A DNA stretch of 64,000 bases from Spirosoma radiotolerans (GTDB lineage Bacteria > Bacteroidota > Bacteroidia > Cytophagales > Spirosomataceae): positions 1,426,001-1,490,000 of the forward strand of contig NZ_CP010429.1 of NCBI RefSeq assembly GCF_000974425.1, read 5' to 3'. The position numbers were made by a program, and so were the translations under genes. Under the pieces are notes generated by a model. The model saw nothing but the letters and a program-made list of their open reading frames with translations, was not told the origin of the DNA and ran no database searches. Shown piece after piece: positions 1 through 9,424 of this stretch (the first letter of the stretch is position 1; each line of letters opens with the position of its first letter).

Positions 1-353
1 TCATACGTCTGCTTTAGTTGCAGAAACTGATCCCGATTGGCAAAGTGATGCCGTTCGCACAGGCTTTGGGCAATAGAAATGCCATAAATAGAAAAAAAAC
101 GGGAATACTGATTGAGCAATAGCAAGTTGCCAACCGCGGCTGCGGCTTTTCGTTGCGTAATATCCCCCCGATATTCGCGAATTAAGGATTTGCCAGCACC
201 AACGGCCCCCGACGATACCAGCACAATGCGATAATAGGGATGCAAGGCGGCCACCTGTCGCGCAATGTCAACCATTACGGGTTCGTTTGGCTCGCCATTG
301 GGTTTAGTGATGGACGCCGTACCAAATTTAAGTACAAGAACGGGCTTTGTCAT
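1..353 (-). CDS. proB: Glutamate 5-kinase, N-terminal part (cut by window edge)
   Basis: Glutamate 5-kinase phosphorylates glutamate in the first step of proline synthesis, in the cytoplasm. The visible 117 residues start MTKPVLVLKFGTASIT, the amino-acid-kinase phosphate loop (K-F-G-T/S), and continue with the family signature VLVSSGAVGAG near residues 44-54, followed by a helix rich in Ala and Leu. The reading frame is open to base 1, so the C-terminal half lies outside the window. The start at 353 is the ATG that precedes the conserved beta strand. aat ends 41 bp upstream on the same strand, so the two may be co-transcribed. Confidence 0.9.
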   Translation of the reverse strand, partial: MTKPVLVLKFGTASITKPNGEPNEPVMVDIARQVAALHPYYRIVLVSSGAVGAGKSLIREYRGDITQRKAAAAVGNLLLLNQYSRFFSIYGISIAQSLCERHHFANRDQFLQLKQTY

Positions 354-393
354 GGCGGCAAAGATACGGACCAATGCCGCATCACCGCGCTAC

Positions 394-1017
394 TCACCTG
401 GATGGGTTCTTTTTAATCGTGGGTACTGGTTCCACAAAACGAGCTTTTTGGCGTAGGGCGGCTTTAAGTTGCTTCAGGTAGTCGGCTTTGGGAATTTCAA
501 TGGCCCCGTACCGCCGAACATTGTCGTTGATAAACTGGGTATCAAGCAGGGTAAAGTGTTGCTGGCGGAGAATCAGAATCAGGTGATGGAAGGCTACTTT
601 GGAGGCATTACTCACCCTATTGAACATGGATTCACCAAAAAAAGCACTGCCCAGCGCCACGCCATAGAGGCCACCCACTAACCTGTCGTCTATATACGTT
701 TCTACGCTGTGTGCGAGGCCCATCTGGTGCAATTCGGTGTAGGCATCAATAATTTCTTCCGAAATCCAGACACTGTCATCGTCAGAGCGGGGAATCGCAC
801 AGAAATGCATCACTTCCTTAAAGGCGGTATTAATACGAACTTCGAATTGATTGCGATTAAGAACCGGACGAAGCGATTTGGCTGGTTTGTAAGTAGCCAG
901 CGGAATAATCGCACGGGGATCTGGCGCGTACCAGTAAAGCGTACCGTCGGCGTCGGCCATAGGGAAAATACCATTTATGTAGCCGTAAACGAGATCGTCG
1001 GCGGTGAGCTTATCCAT
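394..1017 (-). CDS. aat: Leucyl/phenylalanyl-tRNA--protein transferase
   Basis: This enzyme adds Leu or Phe from aminoacyl-tRNA to proteins with N-terminal Arg or Lys, marking them for ClpS/ClpAP degradation (N-end rule). The 207-residue length is normal for the family. Typical landmarks are the N-terminal GYINGIFPMAD followed by LYWYAPDPRAIIPL, the central RLVGGLYGVALGSAFFGESMF, and LLDTQFINDNVRRYGA near residue 160. These are the Aat acceptor-site and GNAT-like core motifs. It is followed downstream by proB on the same strand. The C-terminal tail after about residue 192 is Lys/Arg-rich and not conserved. Confidence 0.95.
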   Translation of the reverse strand: MDKLTADDLVYGYINGIFPMADADGTLYWYAPDPRAIIPLATYKPAKSLRPVLNRNQFEVRINTAFKEVMHFCAIPRSDDDSVWISEEIIDAYTELHQMGLAHSVETYIDDRLVGGLYGVALGSAFFGESMFNRVSNASKVAFHHLILILRQQHFTLLDTQFINDNVRRYGAIEIPKADYLKQLKAALRQKARFVEPVPTIKKNPSR

Positions 1018-1219
1018 TAAACTTGTGGGTGTATACTGAGCAAAGATAAAACATTCAGGGACTATTTTGATAGCCCTAGCAGAAGGCCAATGGGTAGCTG
1101 AATCATCCGGGGATAGTCTGCATGCCTACCACAAAATGTATATACGTCCATGATATAGTGTGAATTGATCATTTAACTAATATATTGCTTCCCTGTTAGC
1201 GTACATTTACCCACCACAT

Positions 1220-3256
1220 ATGTTCACCTTCCTGTTTAACCGGCACGTCCTGCTGACGGTTGTCATTGCCTTTATGGGGCTATCCACTGGGTTTGCCCAA
1301 AAAGCGAAAGAAAAAGACCCTGCCCCGGCCATTAAATTCGGTCAGATTATCCCCGATCAGTTTCTGAACGTCACCACAGATTCTACCGCTGAAGCCGTAG
1401 CGCTGTACGATTATGGTGAGGTCACCTTTGATAATAACAGCGGCAATTTATGGCTGGTATCTCATTACCACGTCAGGCTGCAGATACGAAAAAAATCAGC
1501 CTATGATCGGGCCACCATCGAACTGGTAGCCCGCCGTGGCAAAACGGGACAGCACGAAATGATTACCGATTTCGAGGGCTATACCTACAATCTTGTCGAT
1601 GGGAATGTGTCGATTGACCAACTGAATAAAACGGGCCATTTTACCGAACGGGCATCGGATCAGTTCTGGATAGAAAAGTACACCCTGCCCAATGTGCGGG
1701 AGGGTTCTATTATTGACTATCGGTACACGGTGCGTACACCATTCAGTGTCAGTTACAATCCTAAAACGTGGCGGTTTCAGCAGCGTATACCCGTTAACTG
1801 GAGCGAATACCGCATTACCATACCTGATTATTTCTACTATAAAATAATGCAAACTGGGTATGTGCCCATGACGGTCAATACCCGTAAACCAACCACCGTA
1901 GACCTGTTACCAGGTCAGGGGGCCGTAGGAGCATCCGCCTATCGATTTGCAATGGGCAACGTTCCGGCGTTTCGCAACGAAGCATATATTACCACTGACG
2001 ACGATTACATGGCCAAGATTGAGTTTGAACTGGCCAGTTATCAGTTGCCGGGGGCTCTTGTCCCCATAACCACTAATATTTCTGTGGGTTGGGAGGCCAT
2101 GGATAAAACCCTGCTTGGCGATGCGGACTTTGGCGGGCAGTTTAAACGGGCGTCTTTCCTGCGCGACAAAGCAAAAGCGCTGGTTAGTCAGTATCCGGAC
2201 ACGCTGGGCCGCATTACTGCCGCTTATGACTATATCCGTCAGACCATAAAGTGGAATCAGGAAGCTGCGCTTTGGTCGCGCAATATCAAAAAAGTATTTG
2301 ATGAAAAGAAAGGTGATGCGGCCGATATTAACCTGATGCTGATCGCCTTGCTTCGGGAGATGGATATTGACGCTAATCCAGTCATTCTCAGCACTCGCTC
2401 CCACGGCCGCATCAGCGAACTGTATGCTTTACTGAAGAAATTCAATTATGTAGTTGCCCACGTGTCCGTTGGCGGAAAAGACATGCTGCTTGATGCCACC
2501 GATGTTTATCTGGCACCTGGTGTGTTGCCCGTCCACTGTCTGAACGGAACCGGTCGGCTTGTGCATCCAACGAAGTCCCGCTTTATATCACTGATGCCCG
2601 TAGAACGCGACATTGATGTTCATACCGGTTCGTACACGCTCGCTAGCGATGGCGACGTGTCTGGCACGCTTGTTCTTTCGCATGGTGGCTACAGTGCGTT
2701 GCGTAGTCGGAAGCTGTTCAACGTGGAGGGAAAAACGAACTATTTGGAGAGTGTGCAGAAAAAACGGACGGCTTGGCAGATTGAAAAAGCAGACTTTTCG
2801 GGGACCGATGAAACGAGTCGCTCCTTTAATGAAACGTATACAATTACCATTCCCGAAGCTTGTGGCAGAGCCGGAGATCGCCTTTATTTTCGGCCGATGC
2901 TAACCGAAGCCCATGGCAATAACCCATTTAAGGAAGTTGATCGACTTTATCCGGTTGACTTTGCAGTACTGATCGATGAGACGTTTTCTGCCACGTACAC
3001 GCTGCCAAAAGGATTTCAGGTAAAAGAAATGCCTAAATCGATCTCCATGGTTTTACCCGAAAACGGCGGCCGTTTTTTATATCAGGTAGCGGTTAATGCG
3101 GATAATCAGCTGCAAGTGATGAGCCGTATTTTACTACGTAAAACACAGTTTTTGGCCAACGAATATGGTCCACTGCGGGAGCTGTTCAGCCGGATTGTGG
3201 CAAAACACGCCGAGCAGGTTGTTTTGAAACGGATCGATATAGCGGAGAAGAAATAA
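1220..3256 (+). CDS. Secreted DUF3857/transglutaminase-fold protein lacking the catalytic cysteine
   Basis: The 678-residue protein has a signal peptide (cleavage after about residue 26, GFAQ), a DUF3857 beta-rich domain (about 60-250) and a transglutaminase-like core (about 300-430). At the place where active family members have Gly-Asp-Cys it reads KKGDAADINLM (about residue 365), so the nucleophilic Cys is Ala. The downstream His (NYVVAHVSV) and Asp (MLLDATD) remain. The C-terminal third resembles DUF3858-type beta domains. It is therefore probably a binding or structural paralogue, not an enzyme. The next gene starts 4 bp downstream and is a paralogue with an intact Cys-His-Asp triad, so the two likely form an operon and perhaps a complex. 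Substrate unknown. Confidence 0.8.
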   Translation: MFTFLFNRHVLLTVVIAFMGLSTGFAQKAKEKDPAPAIKFGQIIPDQFLNVTTDSTAEAVALYDYGEVTFDNNSGNLWLVSHYHVRLQIRKKSAYDRATIELVARRGKTGQHEMITDFEGYTYNLVDGNVSIDQLNKTGHFTERASDQFWIEKYTLPNVREGSIIDYRYTVRTPFSVSYNPKTWRFQQRIPVNWSEYRITIPDYFYYKIMQTGYVPMTVNTRKPTTVDLLPGQGAVGASAYRFAMGNVPAFRNEAYITTDDDYMAKIEFELASYQLPGALVPITTNISVGWEAMDKTLLGDADFGGQFKRASFLRDKAKALVSQYPDTLGRITAAYDYIRQTIKWNQEAALWSRNIKKVFDEKKGDAADINLMLIALLREMDIDANPVILSTRSHGRISELYALLKKFNYVVAHVSVGGKDMLLDATDVYLAPGVLPVHCLNGTGRLVHPTKSRFISLMPVERDIDVHTGSYTLASDGDVSGTLVLSHGGYSALRSRKLFNVEGKTNYLESVQKKRTAWQIEKADFSGTDETSRSFNETYTITIPEACGRAGDRLYFRPMLTEAHGNNPFKEVDRLYPVDFAVLIDETFSATYTLPKGFQVKEMPKSISMVLPENGGRFLYQVAVNADNQLQVMSRILLRKTQFLANEYGPLRELFSRIVAKHAEQVVLKRIDIAEKK

Positions 3257-3260
3257 ACGC

Positions 3261-5174
3261 GTGATGAAAAAACATCTTTTACTGCTTCTGTTCATAAACC
3301 AGGTGGCACAGGCACAGATCGAATACCAGTCTGGATCGCTGCCGTCTGCCCTGAAAGAAAATGCCCATGCTGTAGTGCGCAGGCATGAAACAACGTTTAC
3401 GGTAAAGTCCGTGGGGGAGGCTACTCAACGGATTCATACTGTAGTGACCATCCTGGATGAGCGGGGCGACGATCAGGCTAAAAAAGTAGTCGGCTATGAT
3501 AAACTCTCGAAAGTGACCAGTCTGGAAGGTACTTTATATGATGCTGATGGCAAATTGATCAAGAAACTAAAGAAAGGAGATATCGACGATAATAGCACCT
3601 ATACGGACTATAATCTCTTCGATGATCAGCGAATCAAAGTCGCGTCGTTTCCGAAACAGCCTTCTTACCCTTACACCGTTGACTTTCTGGTGGAAACGAC
3701 GGAGCGAAACCTGATGTTTTATCCGACCTGGATACCACAGAACGAGGAGCATCTGGCCGTTGAACAGGCTATGTTCACGATCATTATGCCGCCTGGTTTG
3801 GCACTGCGCTACAAGGAAATGAATATACCAACGCCGGTTGCGTTGACCTCGTTAGCCGACGGCGGAAAAACGTATGTCTGGAAAGTGGCGGATCGACCAG
3901 CGGTCGAATTTGAACCATTGTCGCCCCCGGCGCGGGAACAGCTGCCGATTGTGTATACGGCTCCCATCGATTTTGATGTTCAGGACTACAAAGGGCATTT
4001 AACGACCTGGAAGGAGTTGGGCCAATTCTACCACACACTGAATACCGGTCGTGATCGTATTCCCGAAGAATTGCGACAGCGCGTGCTGGAATTGACGAAA
4101 AACGAGAAGAGTACCTTGGGGAAAGTGCAAAAAGTATATAAATATGTACAGGATCAGACGCGGTACATCAGCATTCAGCTTGGCATTGGTGGCTGGCAAA
4201 CCATTGAAGCCGATAAGGTAGCTGCCAGTAAATACGGCGACTGTAAAGCGCTCACGAACTATACGCAGGCTTTGCTGAAGGCTATTGGGGTTACGGCTTA
4301 TCCGGCACTGGTACGAGCGGGCGATAGTGAGCCTGACTTGCTGGTCGATTTTCCGAGTTTTCAGTTTAACCACGTCATTCTATGTGTGCCCGATAAGCGT
4401 GATACGCTCTTTCTGGAATGTACCGATGGGCACAGCCCGGCGGGCTATGTTGGCGATTTTACCGGCAATAGGCACGTACTCCTTATTCAGCCTGATGGCG
4501 GCCAATTGATAAAAACACCCGCATACCATTCAGCAAATAACCTTCAACAGCGACGAATTGCGATTACCCTGACCGAACAGGGCGATGCTACGGCCGATGT
4601 GAGAACACGCTATACGGGGCTTCAGCAAGATGACTATGCCAGCGTACTGCATCGGCTGAGTCATGACGATCAGCGTACCTGGCTTCTTAAACGCATCCGC
4701 ATTCCGGCCTTCGAGCTAAATACGTTTACGTATCAGGAACAGAGCGGGGACGTACCGGTTGTTATTGAAACGTTGGGACTAACCGTTCGCCGTTTAGCAA
4801 CAGCTAGCGGAACGAGGCTTTTCCTACCTTTGAATCTAATGTCTGCTTTGTCGCAGGCAACGCCACAACTGCAACCTCGTCGGGCGGCTATCGAGTTAGG
4901 GGCGAACTACAATTATGAGGACAGCGATACCATTACGTACCAGATTCCAAAGGGATACGCCCCCGAATATACCATACCGCCAGTTGAGATCGACTCGAAA
5001 TTCGGTCGATATACGGCGCAACTGACGGTAAATGGTGACCGGATGACCTATGTTCGTCAAATAACGATGCATGGAGGCCGTTTTTTACCTGCCGCTTATA
5101 GCGACTGGGTCGACTTCCGGAAGAAGGTGGCTAAAGCCGACCGGGCACAAATGGTGTTCGTTAAACTTAATTAA
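3261..5174 (+). CDS. Secreted DUF3857/transglutaminase-domain protein (intact triad)
   Basis: The 637-residue protein has a short signal peptide (cut after about residue 18, VAQAQ), a DUF3857 domain (about 40-220) and a transglutaminase core. The core holds Cys328 in KYGDCKALTNY, His in FQFNHVILCV (about residue 372) and Asp in LECTDGHSP (about residue 389), the expected papain-like triad. A C-terminal beta domain follows. Such proteins in Bacteroidota are predicted periplasmic peptidases or transamidases of unknown substrate. It lies 4 bp after its Cys-less paralogue. I am confident in the family but not in the reaction. Confidence 0.85.
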   Translation: MMKKHLLLLLFINQVAQAQIEYQSGSLPSALKENAHAVVRRHETTFTVKSVGEATQRIHTVVTILDERGDDQAKKVVGYDKLSKVTSLEGTLYDADGKLIKKLKKGDIDDNSTYTDYNLFDDQRIKVASFPKQPSYPYTVDFLVETTERNLMFYPTWIPQNEEHLAVEQAMFTIIMPPGLALRYKEMNIPTPVALTSLADGGKTYVWKVADRPAVEFEPLSPPAREQLPIVYTAPIDFDVQDYKGHLTTWKELGQFYHTLNTGRDRIPEELRQRVLELTKNEKSTLGKVQKVYKYVQDQTRYISIQLGIGGWQTIEADKVAASKYGDCKALTNYTQALLKAIGVTAYPALVRAGDSEPDLLVDFPSFQFNHVILCVPDKRDTLFLECTDGHSPAGYVGDFTGNRHVLLIQPDGGQLIKTPAYHSANNLQQRRIAITLTEQGDATADVRTRYTGLQQDDYASVLHRLSHDDQRTWLLKRIRIPAFELNTFTYQEQSGDVPVVIETLGLTVRRLATASGTRLFLPLNLMSALSQATPQLQPRRAAIELGANYNYEDSDTITYQIPKGYAPEYTIPPVEIDSKFGRYTAQLTVNGDRMTYVRQITMHGGRFLPAAYSDWVDFRKKVAKADRAQMVFVKLN

Positions 5175-5230
5175 ACCAAACCCTTTACCCATTGTCGAAG
5201 GTTTATAGGTAAACGATTTAAATGGTAGAC

Positions 5231-5848
5231 ATGAAAAAAAGCCTTGCTTTCATCGTAGTAGCACTCCCCTTACTGTTCAGCCAGTGCAGTGTTAATAAAC
5301 AGATTTCCCAGGCCAAAACCCTCGGTGATTGCCGGTACACAATTGCTTCAGCCGATAGTATTTATCTGGCTGGTATCGATGTTCGGCAGTTGAAGAAGCT
5401 GGAAGACATAAATCCCGCACGTTATCCGCGATTGGCCACGGGGCTGCTCACCCGCAATGTGCCGCTGGATGCTCGTCTGAATATTGATATTACCAACCCA
5501 ACCAATAAATTGGCTGGTATCAACCAGTTGGAATACCGGATTTTGCTTGCCGGGCAGGAGTTGTTCAATGGATTTCTGAATCAGCGAATAGAGGTGCAGC
5601 CCGGTGGCGGACGAACACGCGTACCCGTTCGCCTGAACACCAACGCTTATCAGTTATTGACGGATAGCAAAACGCGCGATGCGTTTACGCAACTGGTGCA
5701 GAATTTATCGGGCGCCAGTGGTACGCAACCGTCTAAACTGACAATCCGGATTAAACCAACGCTGGATTTGCTGGGTAAGCAAGTTAACTATCCGGGATAT
5801 ATAACGATCGATCAGGACGTAACGAACAAAATTTTGCTGGGAAATTAA
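5231..5848 (+). CDS. LEA type 2-like lipoprotein
   Basis: The protein has a lipoprotein signal peptide starting MKKSLAFIVVALPLLFSQC, with the lipobox Cys at about residue 19, so it should be lipid-anchored. The mature part (about 185 residues) has the LEA-2/WHy pattern of a single beta-sandwich: LDARLNIDITNPTNKLAGIN, then an amphipathic strand and LFNGFLNQRIEVQPGGG. I chose the ATG at 5231 over the one at 5222 because it starts the signal peptide directly. It follows the DUF3857 pair by 56 bp and ends before a clear terminator, so it may be the last gene of that operon. Role unknown. Confidence 0.75.
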   Translation: MKKSLAFIVVALPLLFSQCSVNKQISQAKTLGDCRYTIASADSIYLAGIDVRQLKKLEDINPARYPRLATGLLTRNVPLDARLNIDITNPTNKLAGINQLEYRILLAGQELFNGFLNQRIEVQPGGGRTRVPVRLNTNAYQLLTDSKTRDAFTQLVQNLSGASGTQPSKLTIRIKPTLDLLGKQVNYPGYITIDQDVTNKILLGN

Positions 5849-5890
5849 GGGCGTACGCTTTTGTCTTGCTTTACTCAGTAGCATTTAGGT

Positions 5891-5922
5891 AGCCCCGGCT
5901 TTTCAGGCTGGGGCTGTTTTTA
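5891..5922 (+). terminator. Rho-independent terminator
   Basis: The stem AGCCCC pairs with GGGGCT and extends through a GGCTT/AGGCT inner stem with wobble pairs. A run of T follows at 5917-5921. It sits 43 bp after the LEA-like lipoprotein gene and before the PmoA-family gene. Confidence 0.8.
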
Positions 5923-5974
5923 TTAGATGCCTCTTTTTGACCGTAGTTTATACAATTGACTAACGAACGATCCA

Positions 5975-7000
5975 ATGCGCTATTTCTTCCTCTCCTGTTT
6001 ATTCGTTGGCGCTATGCTGACGAGTTGGGCTCAATCAAACCAAATTCAGCTTACACACAATGAAGCCCAGAAGAAGGTAACTGTCACCGTAGATGGGAAG
6101 CCCTTTACCGCCTATATTTATCCGGGCCCAACGGTTCTGAAGAAACCCGTTCTGTACCCAATTCTTTCTGCTGGTGGGAATTTTATAACCCGTGGCTGGC
6201 CGCTGGACCCCCGGCCCGGTGAGCGCATTGACCACCCGCACCATGTGGGTATGTGGTTCAACTATGGCGACGTAAACGGGCATGATTTCTGGAACAACTC
6301 CATCGAAGTAGGTCCCGAGCACAAAGGTCCTTTTGGCACCATTGTACATACGGGGGTAAAATCCATGAAAAGTGGTAAAGACAAAGCTGAACTGGTGGTT
6401 ACCGCCGACTGGCTCGACAAAGACGGCAAGGTCATGCTTCAGGAAACAACCACTTATCAGTTTGGCGCAGGTGCCGACAAGCGGATTATTGACCGGATTA
6501 CCACTTTAAAAGCCGCTGACAAAGAAGTAGTTTTCAAAGACAACAAAGAAGGGCTGATTGCCTTGCGCCTTGCCCGCCAGCTCGAACAGCCATCTACCAA
6601 ACCAGAAGTCTTTACCGATGCACAGGGAGTTGCTACGAAAGTACCAGTTCTGGACAATGCCGGGGTAACGGGCATGTACCGCACCAGCGAGGGAGTAGAA
6701 GGTGATGCGGTCTGGGGAACCCGTGCTCCATGGACGAAGCTCACCGGCACGGTTGGTACTGAAGCGGTATCCCTGGTGTTAATGGACAATCCCAATAATA
6801 TTGGCTATCCGACCTACTGGCATGCCAGAGGATATGGCTTATTTGCGGCCAATCCGCTAGGGCCGTCTATCTTCAGCAATGGAAAAGCCGCTGCCATGAA
6901 CTACACGCTACCGGCGAGACAATCGGTTACCTTTCGCTATCGATTGCTGATTCAATCCGGTAACTTGTCGGATGTCGCTTTGAAGCAGTTGATGAAATAA
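5975..7000 (+). CDS. PmoA-family protein (DUF6807), secreted
   Basis: The 341-residue protein has a signal peptide (about 1-19, ending TSWAQ). The mature region carries the landmark stretch RPGERIDHPHHVGMWFNYGDVNG (about residues 76-98), rich in His, and DFWNNS, as seen in the family named after PmoA (DUF6807) in Bacteroidota and Planctomycetes. Despite the name it is not methane monooxygenase. Family members often sit with Gfo/Idh/MocA and DUF1080 genes of sugar catabolism, and such genes lie 6-8 kb away here. A glycan-related hydrolase or lyase role is possible, but no reaction can be assigned from sequence. Confidence 0.75.
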   Translation: MRYFFLSCLFVGAMLTSWAQSNQIQLTHNEAQKKVTVTVDGKPFTAYIYPGPTVLKKPVLYPILSAGGNFITRGWPLDPRPGERIDHPHHVGMWFNYGDVNGHDFWNNSIEVGPEHKGPFGTIVHTGVKSMKSGKDKAELVVTADWLDKDGKVMLQETTTYQFGAGADKRIIDRITTLKAADKEVVFKDNKEGLIALRLARQLEQPSTKPEVFTDAQGVATKVPVLDNAGVTGMYRTSEGVEGDAVWGTRAPWTKLTGTVGTEAVSLVLMDNPNNIGYPTYWHARGYGLFAANPLGPSIFSNGKAAAMNYTLPARQSVTFRYRLLIQSGNLSDVALKQLMK

Positions 7001-7021
7001 CTGAAGCAGTTGACAACGTAA

Positions 7022-7053
7022 TTGGCCCTCTTATAATGCGTTACTTATCTTTG
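7022..7053 (+). promoter_or_regulatory. Bacteroidota-type promoter for the 7104 gene
   Basis: TTG at 7022-7024 is followed by 21 nt and the -7 box TATCTTTG (7046-7053), a full match to TAnnTTTG. The start codon is 51 nt further on. Confidence 0.6.
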
Positions 7054-7103
7054 GCATATTATTTGATTGAGGGTAACCAAGTACACCAAATCGTACTGCT
7101 CGT

Positions 7104-8675
7104 ATGACCCGAATCCTGTTTTGTAACTTTATTGCGTCAAAATATACATTTTTTGTTGCTGGTATCCTTTTATCAGGCTTGCTCAATGCGCAGCCTCATA
7201 CGCCAACTACGAGCGGCTTAAAAGTTTATTCCCCGCTAAGAAGAGCGGTAGATGGACTTCAGACCATAGAGAACGGACAGATTAGAGTGGGGGTCAACGC
7301 TAACTATGGTGGTGCTATTACGTACCTGGCCTTTCTCGACAATCATGGCGGGCTGGTAAGCACCAACAACATGGTCAATAATCCCGATCTTGGTCGTCAA
7401 GTGCAGATTGCGCTTTATAGTGGGCCTGCTAATTATTCAGAGAAATCAACGACAGGCTGGTCCAATCTTGGTTGGGACCCTATTCAGGCTGGCGATTCGC
7501 ATGGAAATGTATCCCAAGTCGTCACGCTCGAAAAGCAGCAGAATCAATTATACGTAAAAACGATCCCCAAACAGTTCGCCTTAAACAATGAACCAGGTGA
7601 AGCCACCATTGAACACTGGATTCGTTTGGAGGGGAATGTAGTGAAGGTTCATGCTAAAGTAGTCATGAACCGTTCCGACAAAACGCAGTATGAGGCTCGT
7701 CAGCAGGAGTTTCCCTGTGCTTATCTGAATGGTGATTACCACAATATGTGGTTTTATAAGGATAATTCGCCATATACAAATGGATCCCTGCATCTGGAAC
7801 GTATACAGCCTCCGAGTACGACAATCTTTGGCGATGTATTTCCAACAGAGCCCTGGATGGCCTCTGTCAATGACAATGGGTATGGGGTCGGTTTATATGT
7901 AAAAGATAACTACGAGTGGAAGAGAGGATACTTTGGAAGTGATCTGGGCGGTGACGAATTCAGCACGGTTGCCTCCTACATTGCAGCTACGAATCGGGTA
8001 ATCCTGGATTACAATATGGTTTATGAATGGGACTATGAGTTAATTGTCGGGCACCTGAACGAGATTCGCTCGTATGTATATAATAAGCCCCGTTTGGCCG
8101 CCAATATTAATTACAGGTTCGACACTTCCCGGAAAGGCTGGTACTATGGTCATGCGCAGGATACCGGCTTGCCCATCAACGGTAAGCTTCATATTTATCT
8201 GAACGATGTGGAGAATAATATCGCTATATCGTCACCTTATGGCTTCTGGAATGCTCGGGCAAACCCTAAACTATATCTGCGGGCAGCGTTCAAAACACAG
8301 AATGACAAAATCCGGTTTAGATGGCGCCGAAGCGAAGATCAAACCATATATGGTACGGGCGATAGGTTTATGGATTTTCCAATTATCAATGACGGGGAGT
8401 TTCATACGTATGAAATAAACCTTAGCGGAAATGATAACTGGCTGGAACATAGCATCGGACAAATTGTGTTTGCAACGATTCCTGAAGGGCCAAAGATAGA
8501 TGGCTGGGCAGAGTTTGAATGGCTGTCAACTTCCAAGGATGGACCAACCGACAAGCCTACGATCGATCCACCGATTGTTGACAAACCGGTAGTTATTCAG
8601 GAACCTGTTGCGCCCTGTGTGCCGGGCTGCGCACCCATTGCGGTGAAACGATTGACGTATGTTCGTGCGAAATAG
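7104..8675 (+). CDS. Secreted protein of unknown function (523 aa)
   Basis: I do not recognise the family. The protein has a hydrophobic signal segment (about residues 13-31, ending LLNAQ), then a large beta-rich region with the early motif NGQIRVGVNANYGGAITYLAF. This pattern is reminiscent of galactose-mutarotase-like or glycoside-hydrolase beta-sandwich folds. The C-terminal region (about 340-480) looks like a carbohydrate-binding jelly-roll (LYLRAAFKTQNDKIRFRWRR). The tail is Pro-rich (PTDKPTIDPP) and ends with a Cys-rich CVPGCAP. It has its own promoter and a strong terminator. A secreted glycan-active protein is a reasonable guess only. Confidence 0.7.
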   Translation: MTRILFCNFIASKYTFFVAGILLSGLLNAQPHTPTTSGLKVYSPLRRAVDGLQTIENGQIRVGVNANYGGAITYLAFLDNHGGLVSTNNMVNNPDLGRQVQIALYSGPANYSEKSTTGWSNLGWDPIQAGDSHGNVSQVVTLEKQQNQLYVKTIPKQFALNNEPGEATIEHWIRLEGNVVKVHAKVVMNRSDKTQYEARQQEFPCAYLNGDYHNMWFYKDNSPYTNGSLHLERIQPPSTTIFGDVFPTEPWMASVNDNGYGVGLYVKDNYEWKRGYFGSDLGGDEFSTVASYIAATNRVILDYNMVYEWDYELIVGHLNEIRSYVYNKPRLAANINYRFDTSRKGWYYGHAQDTGLPINGKLHIYLNDVENNIAISSPYGFWNARANPKLYLRAAFKTQNDKIRFRWRRSEDQTIYGTGDRFMDFPIINDGEFHTYEINLSGNDNWLEHSIGQIVFATIPEGPKIDGWAEFEWLSTSKDGPTDKPTIDPPIVDKPVVIQEPVAPCVPGCAPIAVKRLTYVRAK

Positions 8676-8691
8676 AACGCTATAGGCACCG

Positions 8692-8737
8692 GACAAAAAC
8701 AAAGCCAGTGGAAATTTCCACTGGCTTTGTTTTTGTC
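8692..8737. terminator. Bidirectional terminator, perfect 46-bp palindrome
   Basis: The arms at 8692-8714 and 8715-8737 are exact reverse complements (23 bp) with no unpaired loop in the strict sense, with A-rich and T-rich outer ends. It lies between convergent genes (7104-8675 plus, 8757-9152 minus) and can serve both. Confidence 0.85.
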
Positions 8738-8756
8738 TTTATGTGTCTCAACTATA

Positions 8757-9152
8757 TTAATTCAAATGCACCAGTGCTGACCGGTAAACACGTCCTTCAA
8801 GTGATTCCAGCCATGAGCGGAGTATTGTATTCTCCATAGTGGCCCGGCCAAGTTCGCTATCAATTTGCCGCAACAGAAAAAATAACTGATGCACATGCAT
8901 CCATTGCTCGGCCAGCCGATTATCCTGCTTTGTCGTTTTCTTCTGTTGACGGGCTTCCTGGGTGAGTTGTCGTAAACTCATTTTAAGATGGTAGCGCAAC
9001 ATAATCAGTCGGCTGGCCATCGGCAAATCGCTGGGATTTCGCTCCATATGCGAAATGCTCTTCGCTAACATATTATTCCGTTGCTGAAGCTGATCCGACA
9101 CTATCATCCAGGCTTGTTCCGCTTGAAGCGAATTATAAGTAATAGTTTTCAT
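8757..9152 (-). CDS. Helical protein of unknown function (131 aa)
   Basis: Not recognised. The product starts MKTITYNSLQAEQAWMIVSD and is almost entirely predicted helix, rich in Gln, Leu and Arg (LRQLTQEARQQKKTTKQDN), with no signal peptide or membrane segment. It may be a four-helix or coiled-coil cytoplasmic protein. A full -7 box (TATATTTG) 30 nt before the start and a shared terminator after the stop argue that it is a real single-gene transcript. Confidence 0.6.
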   Translation of the reverse strand: MKTITYNSLQAEQAWMIVSDQLQQRNNMLAKSISHMERNPSDLPMASRLIMLRYHLKMSLRQLTQEARQQKKTTKQDNRLAEQWMHVHQLFFLLRQIDSELGRATMENTILRSWLESLEGRVYRSALVHLN

Positions 9153-9181
9153 ATAAATTAAGTACGTATACGGTTTATTAA

Positions 9182-9189
9182 CAAATATA
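9182..9189 (-). promoter_or_regulatory. -7 promoter box for the 131-aa gene
   Basis: On the minus strand the sequence is TATATTTG, an exact TAnnTTTG match, 30 nt upstream of the start at 9152. No good TTG -33 element is seen at the usual spacing. The rest of the gap up to 9424 holds only a small hairpin (9316-9330) without a T tract. Confidence 0.45.
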
Positions 9190-9424
9190 CTAAGGATACA
9201 TTCGGTTTCACCAGTAAATAACTGATTTTGGCAAACAAATAGTATGCTTTTTATTATCTGGCCAACTATTCACTATGTATTAATGAAAAACAGGTCTCAT
9301 GCCCGGATCAGATTGCGGCTTGGCAAGCCGGGTCTATTCTGCATTGGCGAATGTCGTTTATGGCTTAAGGTTTGAAGTTTGCCGGTAAACCTCGAACTTA
9401 TGGGCCCGAACGTCATTTTATGCT

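Noticed and set aside
9301..9340. Small GC-rich hairpin with CGGCTT and AAGCCG arms
   Set aside because: The stem is 6 bp with a 3-nt loop and no T tract. I could not assign it as a terminator, operator or RNA gene.
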